Origin: Parapedobacter tibetensis
GTDB taxonomy: Bacteria > Bacteroidota > Bacteroidia > Sphingobacteriales > Sphingobacteriaceae
DNA length: 64,000 nt
Assembly: GCF_024643205.1 (NCBI RefSeq)
Contig: NZ_JAMKQJ010000002.1
Span: forward strand, 310,001-374,000
Reading direction: 5' to 3'
Position 1 is the first letter of the stretch, and each line of letters begins with the position of its first letter. This document shows, one piece after another, positions 9,901 to 17,358 of this stretch. Under the pieces are notes generated by a model that saw only the letters and a list, made by a program, of their open reading frames with translations, was not told the origin of the DNA and did not search any database. A program made the translations under genes and the position numbers.

Positions 9901-10153
9901 CGACAGTCAGCTCTTGAGGCCGATAGCCTACGTAGGTAAAGATAAGGCTACTCTTGCTGCCATCTACAGTAATCGAAAATTGACCATCGTCGTTGGTCTG
10001 CACTTGGTTGGCGGATACATTCTTCTCAAATACAGTAACACCGGGCAACGCGGAGCCATCGCTATCGCGCACGACACCAGTTACCGTTTTTTGTTGTGCA
10101 TTGGCGATACATATCGCAAGCCAAAACACTGTCATAGTAAAACATTGCTTCAT
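6986..10153 (-). CDS. SusC/RagA TonB-dependent outer-membrane transporter (pair 1)
   Basis: About 1055 aa. A signal peptide (MKQCFTMTVF, ending ANA) is followed by a carboxypeptidase-regulatory-like domain (VTGVVRDSDGSALPGVTVFE), a DEIVIVGYQ segment, the TonB plug (VSGVNIQNFSGAPG, VRGNTTISQ) and a beta-barrel ending in the aromatic TFGLEITF, the outer-membrane insertion signal. A TTG at 10159 is open in frame, but the ATG at 10153 begins a proper signal peptide, so I chose that. It imports oligomeric substrates captured by SusD, using TonB energy. It is the first gene of the locus, and its upstream region holds two LacI-type operators. Confidence 0.94.
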   Translation of the reverse strand: MKQCFTMTVFWLAICIANAQQKTVTGVVRDSDGSALPGVTVFEKNVSANQVQTNDDGQFSITVDGSKSSLIFTYVGYRPQELTVGSRTLLDVTLVEDVSSLDEIVIVGYQRQSRKKTTGAMQIVGGEEIENLPAPSFESLLQGRVSGVNIQNFSGAPGARNTFTVRGNTTISQDLSSEIDLANTLSSPLFIIDGMPVSTNDLAGSMATGTNYIAGINVNDIAMITVQKDAAATAVWGSRGANGVILINTKKGKTGKPSVRVGYYAGMTQTPELQRTIAGLQERRQKMGLIKEYGTHQQLANIPQVLTDSLNPSFNNATDWQELFYNTGMLQNMDVNFSGGTEQLNYRLGLNYYDEEGIVRNTGFTRYSLRGNFNFNLFPIARTSLIVAASRMNRKRGLGRNPIDEITPINATSLPASFVRLEDADYDFYYGQYDQLRDDNITDALSLFSQTDIDLLKNLTYSFQGSIQGTLDRRDRFMPTTIATEGESFASSEKNDNYVYNIANVLNYTQTIGNDHTFILTGMQSFDYTQHKRSYLIGYNVPTDDIEVVTGIAQRDLSGFSDIREAGLLSFMGQFAYDYKSKYILNASWRADASSRFGTNTKWGYFPAVSMAWNVSDEPFLQDVAWLSSLKLRASWGESGTLPRDFYAPFNVWDLPSTTYGGNTIAVPSFNRPLTLDILTWNKSVQTNIGTDFSLFQGRLNGMVDVYRKETKDPIMSFDFPFYTGYTSLSYNVPMNILNEGVDVQLTSRNLKTSSPLQWSTTLNLSYNKNRLGSLPNGDRSFYQDARGGQQLLFSVGSPIYQWAQMIYQGVYTHADEIPVNPVTGSRLTYFKGNYAVQPGFPNWQDINGDWDVWSDEDRGAADGDLTPTGDPNPHFTGGLYNEFTWKSVSLGVLGVFTFKRDIINTFLADQYSGVWNFASNGISDFANQRLPDYSEVDYWTPSKAQDPNYQAEFPSLSPYGPNYYQFLPFSTMWNENGNYFKIKTVTVGYNFSPRLLSRTGMGIQGIRLYSIMDNILTFQSATVPDAELITPQGEYDGGAYPLPRKFTFGLEITF

Positions 10154-10363
10154 AAACAATAAGATTAGTCGTCAATTTATCGGGGCTTAAAATTATTTCT
10201 AGAATGAGATACTCCATCGTCTGTTGTTCAACGTGCTTATCCCTTCCTCAAATAATCTTTCTTTAAAAATTAGTTAGCATGGGAGGCAACAATTTTCTGT
10301 GCAGCTGCCTCAATTGTTAAACAATGTTAAAGTATATTTATGACAAAAAAAAGACATTGCGCA

Positions 10364-10379
10364 ACGCAACCGTTTGTTT
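10364..10379. promoter_or_regulatory. LacI-family operator O1 before susC
   Basis: ACGCAACCGTTTGTTT, identical to the site before the GH109 gene and embedded in an 18-base perfect match. Central CpG and GCAA half-site are as in the PurR/LacI consensus. Its centre is 21 bases (two helix turns) from that of the neighbouring site. Confidence 0.65.
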
Positions 10380-10384
10380 AATTT

Positions 10385-10400
10385 ACGCAATCGGTTGTGT
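10385..10400. promoter_or_regulatory. LacI-family operator O2 before susC
   Basis: ACGCAATCGGTTGTGT is a better palindrome than its neighbour (only two mismatched base pairs between half-sites) and also has the central CpG. Two sites spaced two helical turns apart suggest cooperative or looping binding by dimers on the same DNA face (inference). Confidence 0.6.
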
Positions 10401-10530
10401 TAAATCGACAAGATTTAGTCAATCGTTTGCCATGTCTCCAACGCCTCGTATTCTATACTATTAGTATTCAATCGCGCCAACAGTCAACTATTTTGTGTGC
10501 TTTTGGCGCAAATGAATCTTATCAAATGGA

Positions 10531-11173
10531 ACAACAAGTAATTGGCAGAGTCGAGGAAATCGCTATGCCTTTGATTACTTTTGGAATGCTTGGTGTACCA
10601 AACGAACTGATATCATCGTCGTTATATGCGGATCCGCTGCATCGTGGATGATCGAAAAAATACTGTTCAACAAGGACGGTCTCCACAACCGCATCACCCG
10701 TCAGATCCGGTTATTGCCATTTACGCTCCGGGAGACTAAAGAATTTTTCCACTACAAAAGGGTTAAACTGAATGACTACCAGATTGCCGAGTTGTACATG
10801 ACTATTGGCGGGATACCCCACTACCTAGACCTGATCAGATCCGGCAAAAGTGCCACACATAATATCGACGATCTTTGCTTTTCGCCGCAAGGCATGCTAC
10901 GCAAATAGTTTATTACCAACTACTTGCCCATCAATCGCAAATCAAAAGACGCCATTATCCGGCTCACCGATGAATACTCGTTATTCTACCTAAAGTTTAT
11001 AGGAAAATCCCGCCCACAACAAAAAGCTACACCACAAAACGCTGGCCTACAAAAATGCGTTAAAGTCCAAAAAGACTACGTTCACCACGTTCATTACTAC
11101 CTACGGTATTGCTAAGAATGAATACAAAGATCAATATGTGGATAACGAGGTGACGCTTGCACAGTTATTTTGA
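10531..11173 (+). pseudogene. Decayed AAA-family ATPase (DUF234-type)
   Basis: Remnant of an AAA ATPase of the archaeal-type/DUF234 family common in Bacteroidota. The recognisable parts are YFWNAWCTKRTDIIVVICG and SAASWMIEK around 10573-10660, then LHNRITRQIRLLPFTLRETK, and IGGIPHYLDLIRSGKSATHN. A TAG stop at 10906-10908 interrupts the frame; it continues with DAIIRLTDEYSLFYLKFIGK in the same frame. A frameshift near 11070 then leads to TTFITTYGIAKNEYKDQYVD and a terminal LAQLF ending at 11173. The Walker A region, the winged-helix segment and most of the nuclease-like C-terminal part are missing, so the gene is dead. The 5' limit is approximate; 10400-10530 holds no recognisable sequence. 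Confidence 0.8.
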
Positions 11174-11234
11174 AAATTAGCGCACACGATTGCATCTCAC
11201 GTTTTGGAAGAAAATTGAAAAAGTGATGCCATCT

Positions 11235-11268
11235 TTTGCTATTTTTTTCAAATAACTGTGTATTTTTG
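11235..11268 (+). promoter_or_regulatory. Bacteroidota-type promoter for nagB fusion
   Basis: TTTG at 11235-11238 and TATTTTTG (TAnnTTTG) at 11261-11268, spaced 22 bases, match the -33/-7 consensus of the Bacteroidota primary sigma factor. The predicted transcript start is about 20 bases before the ATG at 11297. Confidence 0.65.
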
Positions 11269-11296
11269 CGTCTCACCTTATACGTAATTCCTTACA

Positions 11297-13225
11297 ATGG
11301 CAAGATTAAATTTACTGGAAGAGACACGCTTCGAGAAGGTACCTGTAAGCGTTTACTCCGACCCCACCACAGCTTCCATTGCTGTGGCCCAGCGTATCGC
11401 CGACCTGATCCGCAGCAAACAAGAAAAAGGTGAGCAGGCCATCCTTGGCCTTGCTACAGGTGCAACCCCTGTAAATGTGTATGCAGAGCTGGTGCGCCTG
11501 CATAAGGAAGAAGGACTGAGTTTCAAAAACGTGATTACCTTCAACCTGGATGAGTACTACCCCATGCAACCCGATTCAGAGCAGAGCTATGTGACGTTCA
11601 TGAATAGGAACCTCTTTAACCATGTGGATATCGAAAGGGGCAATGTGCACATACCCGATGGGACATTGCCCATGGAAGAAATCCACGACTATTGCCTGGC
11701 CTATGAGCAAAAAATCACGGCTTTAGGCGGGCTCGATCTACAAGTACTGGGCATTGGCCGTACAGGCCACATCGGGTTCAACGAACCGGGCTCGGCACCC
11801 AACTCGGGGACACGGCTGGTTACCTTGGATGATTTGACCCGCCGGGATGCCTCACGTGACTTTGGAGGTAAGGAGAACGTACCGACCAAAGCCATCACCA
11901 TGGGTATCGGTACCATCTTCAAGGCCCGCGAAATCATCCTGATGGCATGGAATGAGAAAAAGGCTGAAATCGTGAAGAAAGCGATAGAGGGCGAGATCTC
12001 CTCGGATGTTCCGGCCACCTATCTCCAGCTTTCGGAAAACGTGGAATTTGTGCTCGACGTGGACGCGGCTTCACAGCTGACCCGCTTCGATACGCCTTGG
12101 CTCGTGAAGGATTGTGTATGGGATCGCCGGACCATCAAGAAGGCCGTCGTATGGCTCTCGCACACGCTTAAGAAACCTGTGCTCAAGCTTACCGAAGATG
12201 ATTATAACAACAACGGTATGGCCCAGCTTGCTACGGAGAAAGGCCCCGTATACCATATCAATATCGATATTTTTAACCAACTGCAGCATACCATCACTGG
12301 GTGGCCAGGAGGTAAGCCCAATGCAGACGATAGTCAGCGCCCGGAACGGCGCGAACCAAGCAAGAAGCGCTCCGTCATCTTTTCCCCGCATCCCGATGAT
12401 GACGTGATATCAATGGGTGGCACGTTTATCCGCTTGGCAGACCAGGGCCATGAGGTGCATGTTGCCTACCAGACGTCGGGTAATACGGCCGTATGGGATG
12501 ACGATGCGCTGCGATTCGTCGAATTTGCCACTGATTTTGTCAAATCGCAGGGAATCGACACACAAAAATTGGAAGCGCTCTATAAGGATGCCCGTCGGTT
12601 TCTTGTCGACAAGAAGCCCAACCAAGTTGATACGCCGGAGCTGCTCACCGTCAAAGGACTTATCCGCAAGGGGGAGGCCATAGCAGGTGCCCGTTTTGCG
12701 GGCCTACCGGACGAAAACATCCACTTCCAAAACCTGCCCTTCTATGACCACGGCAAATACAGCAAGGAACAGGATTACGAAGATGACATCCAGCAGACCA
12801 TGGAGCTCCTGCAACGTATTAAGCCCCATCAAATCTTTGCCGCGGGCGACTTTGCTGACCCGCATGGCACGCATAAGGTGTGTTTTGATATCATTCACAA
12901 TGCCATGAAACGCCTCCGTGAAACGGAAGCGTGGACCCAAGACTGCTGGGTATGGCTTTACCGTGGGGCTTGGCATGAGTTTGAAATCCATGAGATTGAG
13001 ATGGCGGTACCGCTCTCCCCACAGGAAGTGTTGCGCAAGCGTCACGCGATCTTCAAACACCAGTCGCAGAAAGATGTGCCGGTATTTCCCGGCGATGATG
13101 CCCGCGAATTCTGGGTGCGTGCAGAGGAACGTACACGTGAAACCGCCCGGTTATATGACGGACTGGGTATGGCTGAATATGAGGCCATCGAAGCGTTCGT
13201 GCGCTGGAAGTTTGAAGAGGAATGA
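11297..13225 (+). CDS. nagB: Glucosamine-6-phosphate deaminase fused to PIG-L/LmbE deacetylase-like domain
   Basis: 642-aa two-domain cytoplasmic protein. Residues 1-270 are a NagB domain converting glucosamine-6-phosphate to fructose-6-phosphate and ammonia: LDEYYP (Asp85, equivalent to E. coli Asp72) and GIGRTGHIGFNEPGS (His158 and Glu163, equivalent to His143 and Glu148). The residue at the E. coli Asp141 position is Thr156, a departure from the classical active site. Residues about 356-640 are a PIG-L/LmbE-like zinc deacetylase domain with SPHPDDD at 363-369 and a later DPHGTHK. This long NagB type is widespread in Bacteroidota. It is monocistronic, with a promoter just upstream, and is well placed to process amino sugars released by the GH109/M60 locus. 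Whether the second domain deacetylates N-acetylglucosamine derivatives is not shown by sequence. Confidence 0.9.
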   Translation: MARLNLLEETRFEKVPVSVYSDPTTASIAVAQRIADLIRSKQEKGEQAILGLATGATPVNVYAELVRLHKEEGLSFKNVITFNLDEYYPMQPDSEQSYVTFMNRNLFNHVDIERGNVHIPDGTLPMEEIHDYCLAYEQKITALGGLDLQVLGIGRTGHIGFNEPGSAPNSGTRLVTLDDLTRRDASRDFGGKENVPTKAITMGIGTIFKAREIILMAWNEKKAEIVKKAIEGEISSDVPATYLQLSENVEFVLDVDAASQLTRFDTPWLVKDCVWDRRTIKKAVVWLSHTLKKPVLKLTEDDYNNNGMAQLATEKGPVYHINIDIFNQLQHTITGWPGGKPNADDSQRPERREPSKKRSVIFSPHPDDDVISMGGTFIRLADQGHEVHVAYQTSGNTAVWDDDALRFVEFATDFVKSQGIDTQKLEALYKDARRFLVDKKPNQVDTPELLTVKGLIRKGEAIAGARFAGLPDENIHFQNLPFYDHGKYSKEQDYEDDIQQTMELLQRIKPHQIFAAGDFADPHGTHKVCFDIIHNAMKRLRETEAWTQDCWVWLYRGAWHEFEIHEIEMAVPLSPQEVLRKRHAIFKHQSQKDVPVFPGDDAREFWVRAEERTRETARLYDGLGMAEYEAIEAFVRWKFEEE

Positions 13226-13233
13226 AGGCCATT

Positions 13234-13989
13234 TTAAAGATTCTTGGTATTCATCATACGAAGAAATTCATCTTTCTTTTTTGGCGATATAATCACCGGG
13301 AAATCATCACTCATGACTGCATAACCTCCGTCTGTTTTGAGCATTCGTTTAATTTTATTGAGGTTGATGATATGGGAGTTATGTATGCGCATAAATTGAT
13401 GGCCCATCAGCAGTAATTCATATTCTTTGAGGTTTTTGCTCACCATGATATTCCGGCCATCTGCCAAATGGAAGGTAGAGTAAGCCCCGGCGGCTTCAAT
13501 CCTGACAATGTCTTGCAAAGGAATAAACTCAAGTTCATTGGCTAGGGAGAGGGTAAGGGTGGGTTGGCGATTACGCTGCAGTTGTTCCAAATTGTGCATC
13601 AGGGAAGTCATCATTTGCTGATGGCTTTCCTTATTCCGCTCCAATACCTTAGCCACCGCTTCCTTCAATTCGTCGATATCAATCGGCTTGAGCAGGTAGT
13701 CGGCTGCGCTGAACTTGATGGCTCTGATGGCATAATGGTCGTACGCCGTGGTGAATATGACTGCCGGGCTCAGGTCAGATATTTGCTGGAGAATTTCAAA
13801 TCCGGTTCCGGTTTGAAGTTCAATATCCAAAAATAACAAATCTGGTTTATGTGCCCTGATGAGCGTGACCGCTTCATCAATGGTGCCCGCCAAGGCTACA
13901 ACCTCGATTTCCGGGCAATTCATTTTTACGAGATCATGTAATAATTCCCTGCCACGGGCCTCATCTTCGATGATTATTGCTTTTTGCAT
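13234..13989 (-). CDS. LytTR-family response regulator
   Basis: 251 aa. The N-terminal receiver domain (residues 1-120) has the acidic pair Glu8/Asp9, phospho-acceptor Asp55 in LLFLDIELQTG, the Thr in VIFTTAYD and the Lys in LLKPIDIDEL. The C-terminal LytTR DNA-binding domain spans about residues 150-248 (EFIPLQDIVRIEAAGAYSTF, MRIHNSHIINLNKIKRM). It lies 8 bases downstream of the histidine kinase and is its cognate partner. LytTR regulators bind short direct repeats, but no target can be picked out here. Confidence 0.95.
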   Translation of the reverse strand: MQKAIIIEDEARGRELLHDLVKMNCPEIEVVALAGTIDEAVTLIRAHKPDLLFLDIELQTGTGFEILQQISDLSPAVIFTTAYDHYAIRAIKFSAADYLLKPIDIDELKEAVAKVLERNKESHQQMMTSLMHNLEQLQRNRQPTLTLSLANELEFIPLQDIVRIEAAGAYSTFHLADGRNIMVSKNLKEYELLLMGHQFMRIHNSHIINLNKIKRMLKTDGGYAVMSDDFPVIISPKKKDEFLRMMNTKNL

Positions 13990-13997
13990 TGCCGCTA

Positions 13998-15782
13998 TTA
14001 GTAATCAAGTATAACTGGATCTTGAACGCGTGAGCTGACGACGATATGTAGTACCACACTGGTGCCTGCGGGCTTTCCATCGGGCGTCACTAGGTCTCGG
14101 ACATCGACGGTTATTCGATTGGACAGCTCATCATTCAAAATATGAATTCGATCCTGAAGGAGTCGTTTATAAGGTGTTGTATCATTCGAATCGCGTTTTT
14201 GGTTCCGCTCTTTGGCCGCTTTCCTTCCACATCCATTGTCGGTGATGGTACAAACTAAATGAGGAGCCTGGTAGCTGAAGGATATGTTGATTTCTCCTTT
14301 ACCATCCAGATTAAGGATACCATGGTATAATGCGTTTTCTACATAATGGTAGATAATGAGCGGGGGCAGACCTGATAAATCCGCAGGCGTATCCTCATCC
14401 GTTTCAATGCTATAGTCAAACTTTCCAGCATACCTCATTTTTTCGAGATTTAGATAAAGCGCTAGAAATTTCTCCTCTTGCATCAAGGTAATCTCGGGCA
14501 CATTTGCTTGGGTAAGTAGTTCACGGATAAAACGGGAAAAGCGCGAGACATAACTTAACGAAATTTGGGTATCACCCTTGTTAATGTAGTATTGTAAATC
14601 ATTGAGTGAATTAAATACAAAGTGGGGATTTACTTGGGCTTGCAGCACACGCATATGCAGTTTTCGGTTGATGCGTTCGATGTCCCGATTTTGTTTCCCA
14701 ATTACCGCATTGCGCTGCGTCAATAATTTAGTCAGATGCGTTTTCATCCGGTATCTATTGTACATCAACACCGCTATCACAATCACGATGATGATGAACA
14801 GAATACTCACATTGCGCAGTATTTTATCGCGTTCGGCCGCCAGCAACGTGCTTACCAATCGCTGCGATACAATTTCTCGTTCTTTGGTGAGTAGTTCAAG
14901 TTCAGCGTCACGCTGCCCTTCAGCGCTGGCGCCGGGACCTTCCATGATGATTTCCCCAATTTCACTACCTAGATACTTTGATAGTAGATCACTCACCAGT
15001 CGTTTGCATTCGAAACTCTGAAAGTATTCATTCACCACGGGTTGCCAATCGCTGTTTATCGGGAATATACCGGACAGTCCGTCCCGTTCCTTTGCAAACA
15101 GGTGCTGTCTTTTCACTTTAATCCCTTTTTGCAGACTCACTACATACACGGTAAGAGGGACGTACCCGAACGCATTTTTTTCTGCTGCAATTTTTCTCAA
15201 TATTTCATAGTCATCGTATTGGCGTGAGATTGGAATACGATGTCCATGTGTAAGGGTGTCCATATCCTGCTCCATGGCGGTATGTCGCATCGTATATCCA
15301 TGCAGATGGGGTATGGTATCCAAAAATGCAGATTCATTGCCAAACAAAGGCATAAAGTCATTAGTTACCAATACATTGATGTCCGGCATATACGGGGGGG
15401 TAAACCGGACTTCTTTTTGCCTTTCTGGTGTGATGGAGAAAAAAGACCATCCAAACACCCCATTTTCTTGGGTCTCCCGAACTTGGTCATAAATGCCATC
15501 AAAACTCCCCGCGTCTTTCCATTGGACGGTAACTTCATAACCATATTTCTTCTTGATCCATTCGACAAAAGACTCCATCAATTCATATTCGACACCTTGA
15601 AGGGTGCCGTTGTGATCTTCAAATATAAAGGGGTCTATATCATACCACAGGGCGGTAATGGTCCCCCCTTTGTTGTGTTGTACCTGTGCCCAACTGTCCG
15701 TTTCCTGAGCTGAAATAATACCTATACCCATCATAACCAATGTGATAGATAGCACAAGTATATATTTCTTAAAACGAATCAT
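13998..15782 (-). CDS. Sensor histidine kinase with periplasmic solute-binding domain
   Basis: 594-aa membrane kinase of the LytS/His_kinase class. A signal peptide (1-25) precedes a family-3 bacterial solute-binding domain (about 40-275; WYDIDPFIFEDHNGTLQGVEYEL reads like an amino-acid-binding-protein start). One membrane segment follows (about 326-342, IIIVIVIAVLM), then a coiled linker, the His_kinase domain with QVNPHFVFNSL (His387) and an HATPase domain with ENALYHG and the G-box DNGCGRKAA. It probably senses a small periplasmic ligand directly and phosphorylates the LytTR regulator encoded 8 bases downstream. The flavin monooxygenase gene is 38 bases upstream, so the three may be one operon. 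Confidence 0.92.
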   Translation of the reverse strand: MIRFKKYILVLSITLVMMGIGIISAQETDSWAQVQHNKGGTITALWYDIDPFIFEDHNGTLQGVEYELMESFVEWIKKKYGYEVTVQWKDAGSFDGIYDQVRETQENGVFGWSFFSITPERQKEVRFTPPYMPDINVLVTNDFMPLFGNESAFLDTIPHLHGYTMRHTAMEQDMDTLTHGHRIPISRQYDDYEILRKIAAEKNAFGYVPLTVYVVSLQKGIKVKRQHLFAKERDGLSGIFPINSDWQPVVNEYFQSFECKRLVSDLLSKYLGSEIGEIIMEGPGASAEGQRDAELELLTKEREIVSQRLVSTLLAAERDKILRNVSILFIIIVIVIAVLMYNRYRMKTHLTKLLTQRNAVIGKQNRDIERINRKLHMRVLQAQVNPHFVFNSLNDLQYYINKGDTQISLSYVSRFSRFIRELLTQANVPEITLMQEEKFLALYLNLEKMRYAGKFDYSIETDEDTPADLSGLPPLIIYHYVENALYHGILNLDGKGEINISFSYQAPHLVCTITDNGCGRKAAKERNQKRDSNDTTPYKRLLQDRIHILNDELSNRITVDVRDLVTPDGKPAGTSVVLHIVVSSRVQDPVILDY

Positions 15783-15820
15783 TAGCCAATTACTTCACTG
15801 CTAAGGTAGTAAAAAAGGCA

Positions 15821-17272
15821 CTAAAACACTTTTGATTTTCCTGAAAGCATTTTTTTATAGTCTTTTGGATTGATAGGCTTGAAAAATTCATAGATAAAAT
15901 TTTGGGAGGCTCGGGTACGGAATCCCAAATCGTTCATCAATTCATCTAAATGCTGGTAATTAAACGGGGCCACGCATAAGCCACTAAATTCTGAAGCAAT
16001 GGGTCTTCCTTCGCATCGCCACTTCTCCATGCGTTTCATTTCACGTAGCATTTCTTCGGCGGGGGGAAGGATAAGGTCTCCCGACAAGGCGGCTACCAAC
16101 CAATGGGCTGCCACTTCGGAAGTAAGCGTGGTGAATAAGCTCGAATTGAATCCAACAAATCCCATTTGCGGGAGGTCCGGATGTAGAATGTTCCGGTAGA
16201 GGGTGTACATGCCATTTGCGTTGGTAATCATTTCTTGGTAATGCACTTGAAGGAATGGCAAGCGTTGCGTGAAACCTGTACCAAATACCACAAGATCTGG
16301 CCGTATGACCTGCCCGTTTTTCAATACCACATCTCGACCTTCGAAACGTTCAATTTCGGAACAAATAGATTGTATCTGCCGTGTGGCGACTTTCTTGTAG
16401 AAATCTACTGGTTCAACCCCCAAGCTACAGCTAATCTGGTCTTCAATGCGATGCGCTGGCAACATATCACATTTCTTCAGTCCAAATTGTTTTTTCAACA
16501 AAAGTTCGAGCATTCGCCAGTGTATCCATACCATAGGTTTACCCACAGAATGCAGGACACGTTGAAATATTGTTTTTTTACGGGCGTCGAAAAATGCTTC
16601 GGAAAAACGAGAAAACAGCAGGTATTTCATGTTGATGCTATTGCCAAAATAGCGAGGTATCTTCCACTGGGCACGGCGGTAAATCAACGTACAGCTTTTG
16701 CTGATTTCGGAAGCTGTGGCTGCAATATCGGTAGCCGATTTGGCAAAACCTATAATGGCCACGTCTTTATCGACCAACTGTTCGGCAGATGAAATGCTGG
16801 ATGAATGCAACAGCGTTCCACCTGCCTCTTTATAAGAGGCTATGCCTGGTATTTCAGGAATATAAGGTTCATGGAATGTGCCTGTGCAGACTACTACATA
16901 AGAAAAGGAGAGCGTCTCGTTGCCATTGAGCTTCACAATCCAATTGAAGCCGTCGTAATACATGTTTTTTACGACAACACCAAAGCGGATGTGGGGCATG
17001 ACGCCAAAATGCACGGCATAATTTTCTAGGTATTCCTGCATCTGATTACCTGTAGGCCACATGGGATAATTCTTTGGCATTGGAAAATCAGAAAAGGAAT
17101 ATTCATCGCGGGTGGTCTGCGTAGTCACCCCCGCATAGGAGCGGCTCTTATGCCATACACCGCCCACTCCATCAGACTTTTCCAATACGGTTACTAGATA
17201 GCCTTTTTGTAAGAAGGCTTTTGCTGTGGTGAGGCCACTAATTCCGGCCCCAATTATTCCTATATGCTTCAT
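15821..17272 (-). CDS. Flavin-containing monooxygenase (class B)
   Basis: 483-aa FAD/NADPH-dependent monooxygenase that oxygenates soft nucleophiles such as amines or sulfides, or acts as a Baeyer-Villiger enzyme. FAD-binding GAGISG is near residues 8-13. The VVVCTGTFHEPYIPEIPG segment resembles the FxGxxxHxxx(Y/F/W) linker. NADPH-binding GFAKSATDIA (a Gly-rich loop with substitutions) and FGTGFTQ near residue 335 follow. There is no signal peptide; it is cytoplasmic. It may be co-transcribed with the two-component genes, suggesting that its substrate or product is what the solute-binding kinase senses (inference). Confidence 0.85.
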   Translation of the reverse strand: MKHIGIIGAGISGLTTAKAFLQKGYLVTVLEKSDGVGGVWHKSRSYAGVTTQTTRDEYSFSDFPMPKNYPMWPTGNQMQEYLENYAVHFGVMPHIRFGVVVKNMYYDGFNWIVKLNGNETLSFSYVVVCTGTFHEPYIPEIPGIASYKEAGGTLLHSSSISSAEQLVDKDVAIIGFAKSATDIAATASEISKSCTLIYRRAQWKIPRYFGNSINMKYLLFSRFSEAFFDARKKTIFQRVLHSVGKPMVWIHWRMLELLLKKQFGLKKCDMLPAHRIEDQISCSLGVEPVDFYKKVATRQIQSICSEIERFEGRDVVLKNGQVIRPDLVVFGTGFTQRLPFLQVHYQEMITNANGMYTLYRNILHPDLPQMGFVGFNSSLFTTLTSEVAAHWLVAALSGDLILPPAEEMLREMKRMEKWRCEGRPIASEFSGLCVAPFNYQHLDELMNDLGFRTRASQNFIYEFFKPINPKDYKKMLSGKSKVF

Positions 17273-17358
17273 TTGTTTGTTAAATTGAAACTTTGTTTTT
17301 ATTTTGTTATGATAGCTGCCTTAAATTCACTTACTTTACTTAGCCTATCAACATATGC

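Larger units (their letters stand above)
10154..10400 (-). promoter_or_regulatory. Regulatory region of the susC-led glycoprotein locus
   Basis: This 250-base gap holds the control region of the minus-strand operon. Besides the two LacI-type operators at its distal end, there is a 13-base palindrome around ATTGTTAAACAAT (about 10313-10325) and a GAGGCA/TGCCTC inverted repeat near 10282-10312. I could not find a clean TAnnTTTG box on the minus strand, so the start of transcription is unplaced. Confidence 0.4.

Noticed and set aside
10154..10159. TTG start for susC pair 1
   Set aside because: ATG at 10153 gives a normal signal peptide; the extra residues add nothing.
11182..11193. Possible fourth LacI operator (GCACACGATTGC) upstream of nagB
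   Set aside because: Only the outer GCA/TGC and central CG match; too degenerate to call as a feature, noted in the regulon finding.
16235..16792. 185-codon plus-strand open frame opposite the monooxygenase gene
   Set aside because: Antisense shadow of a well-supported conserved gene.
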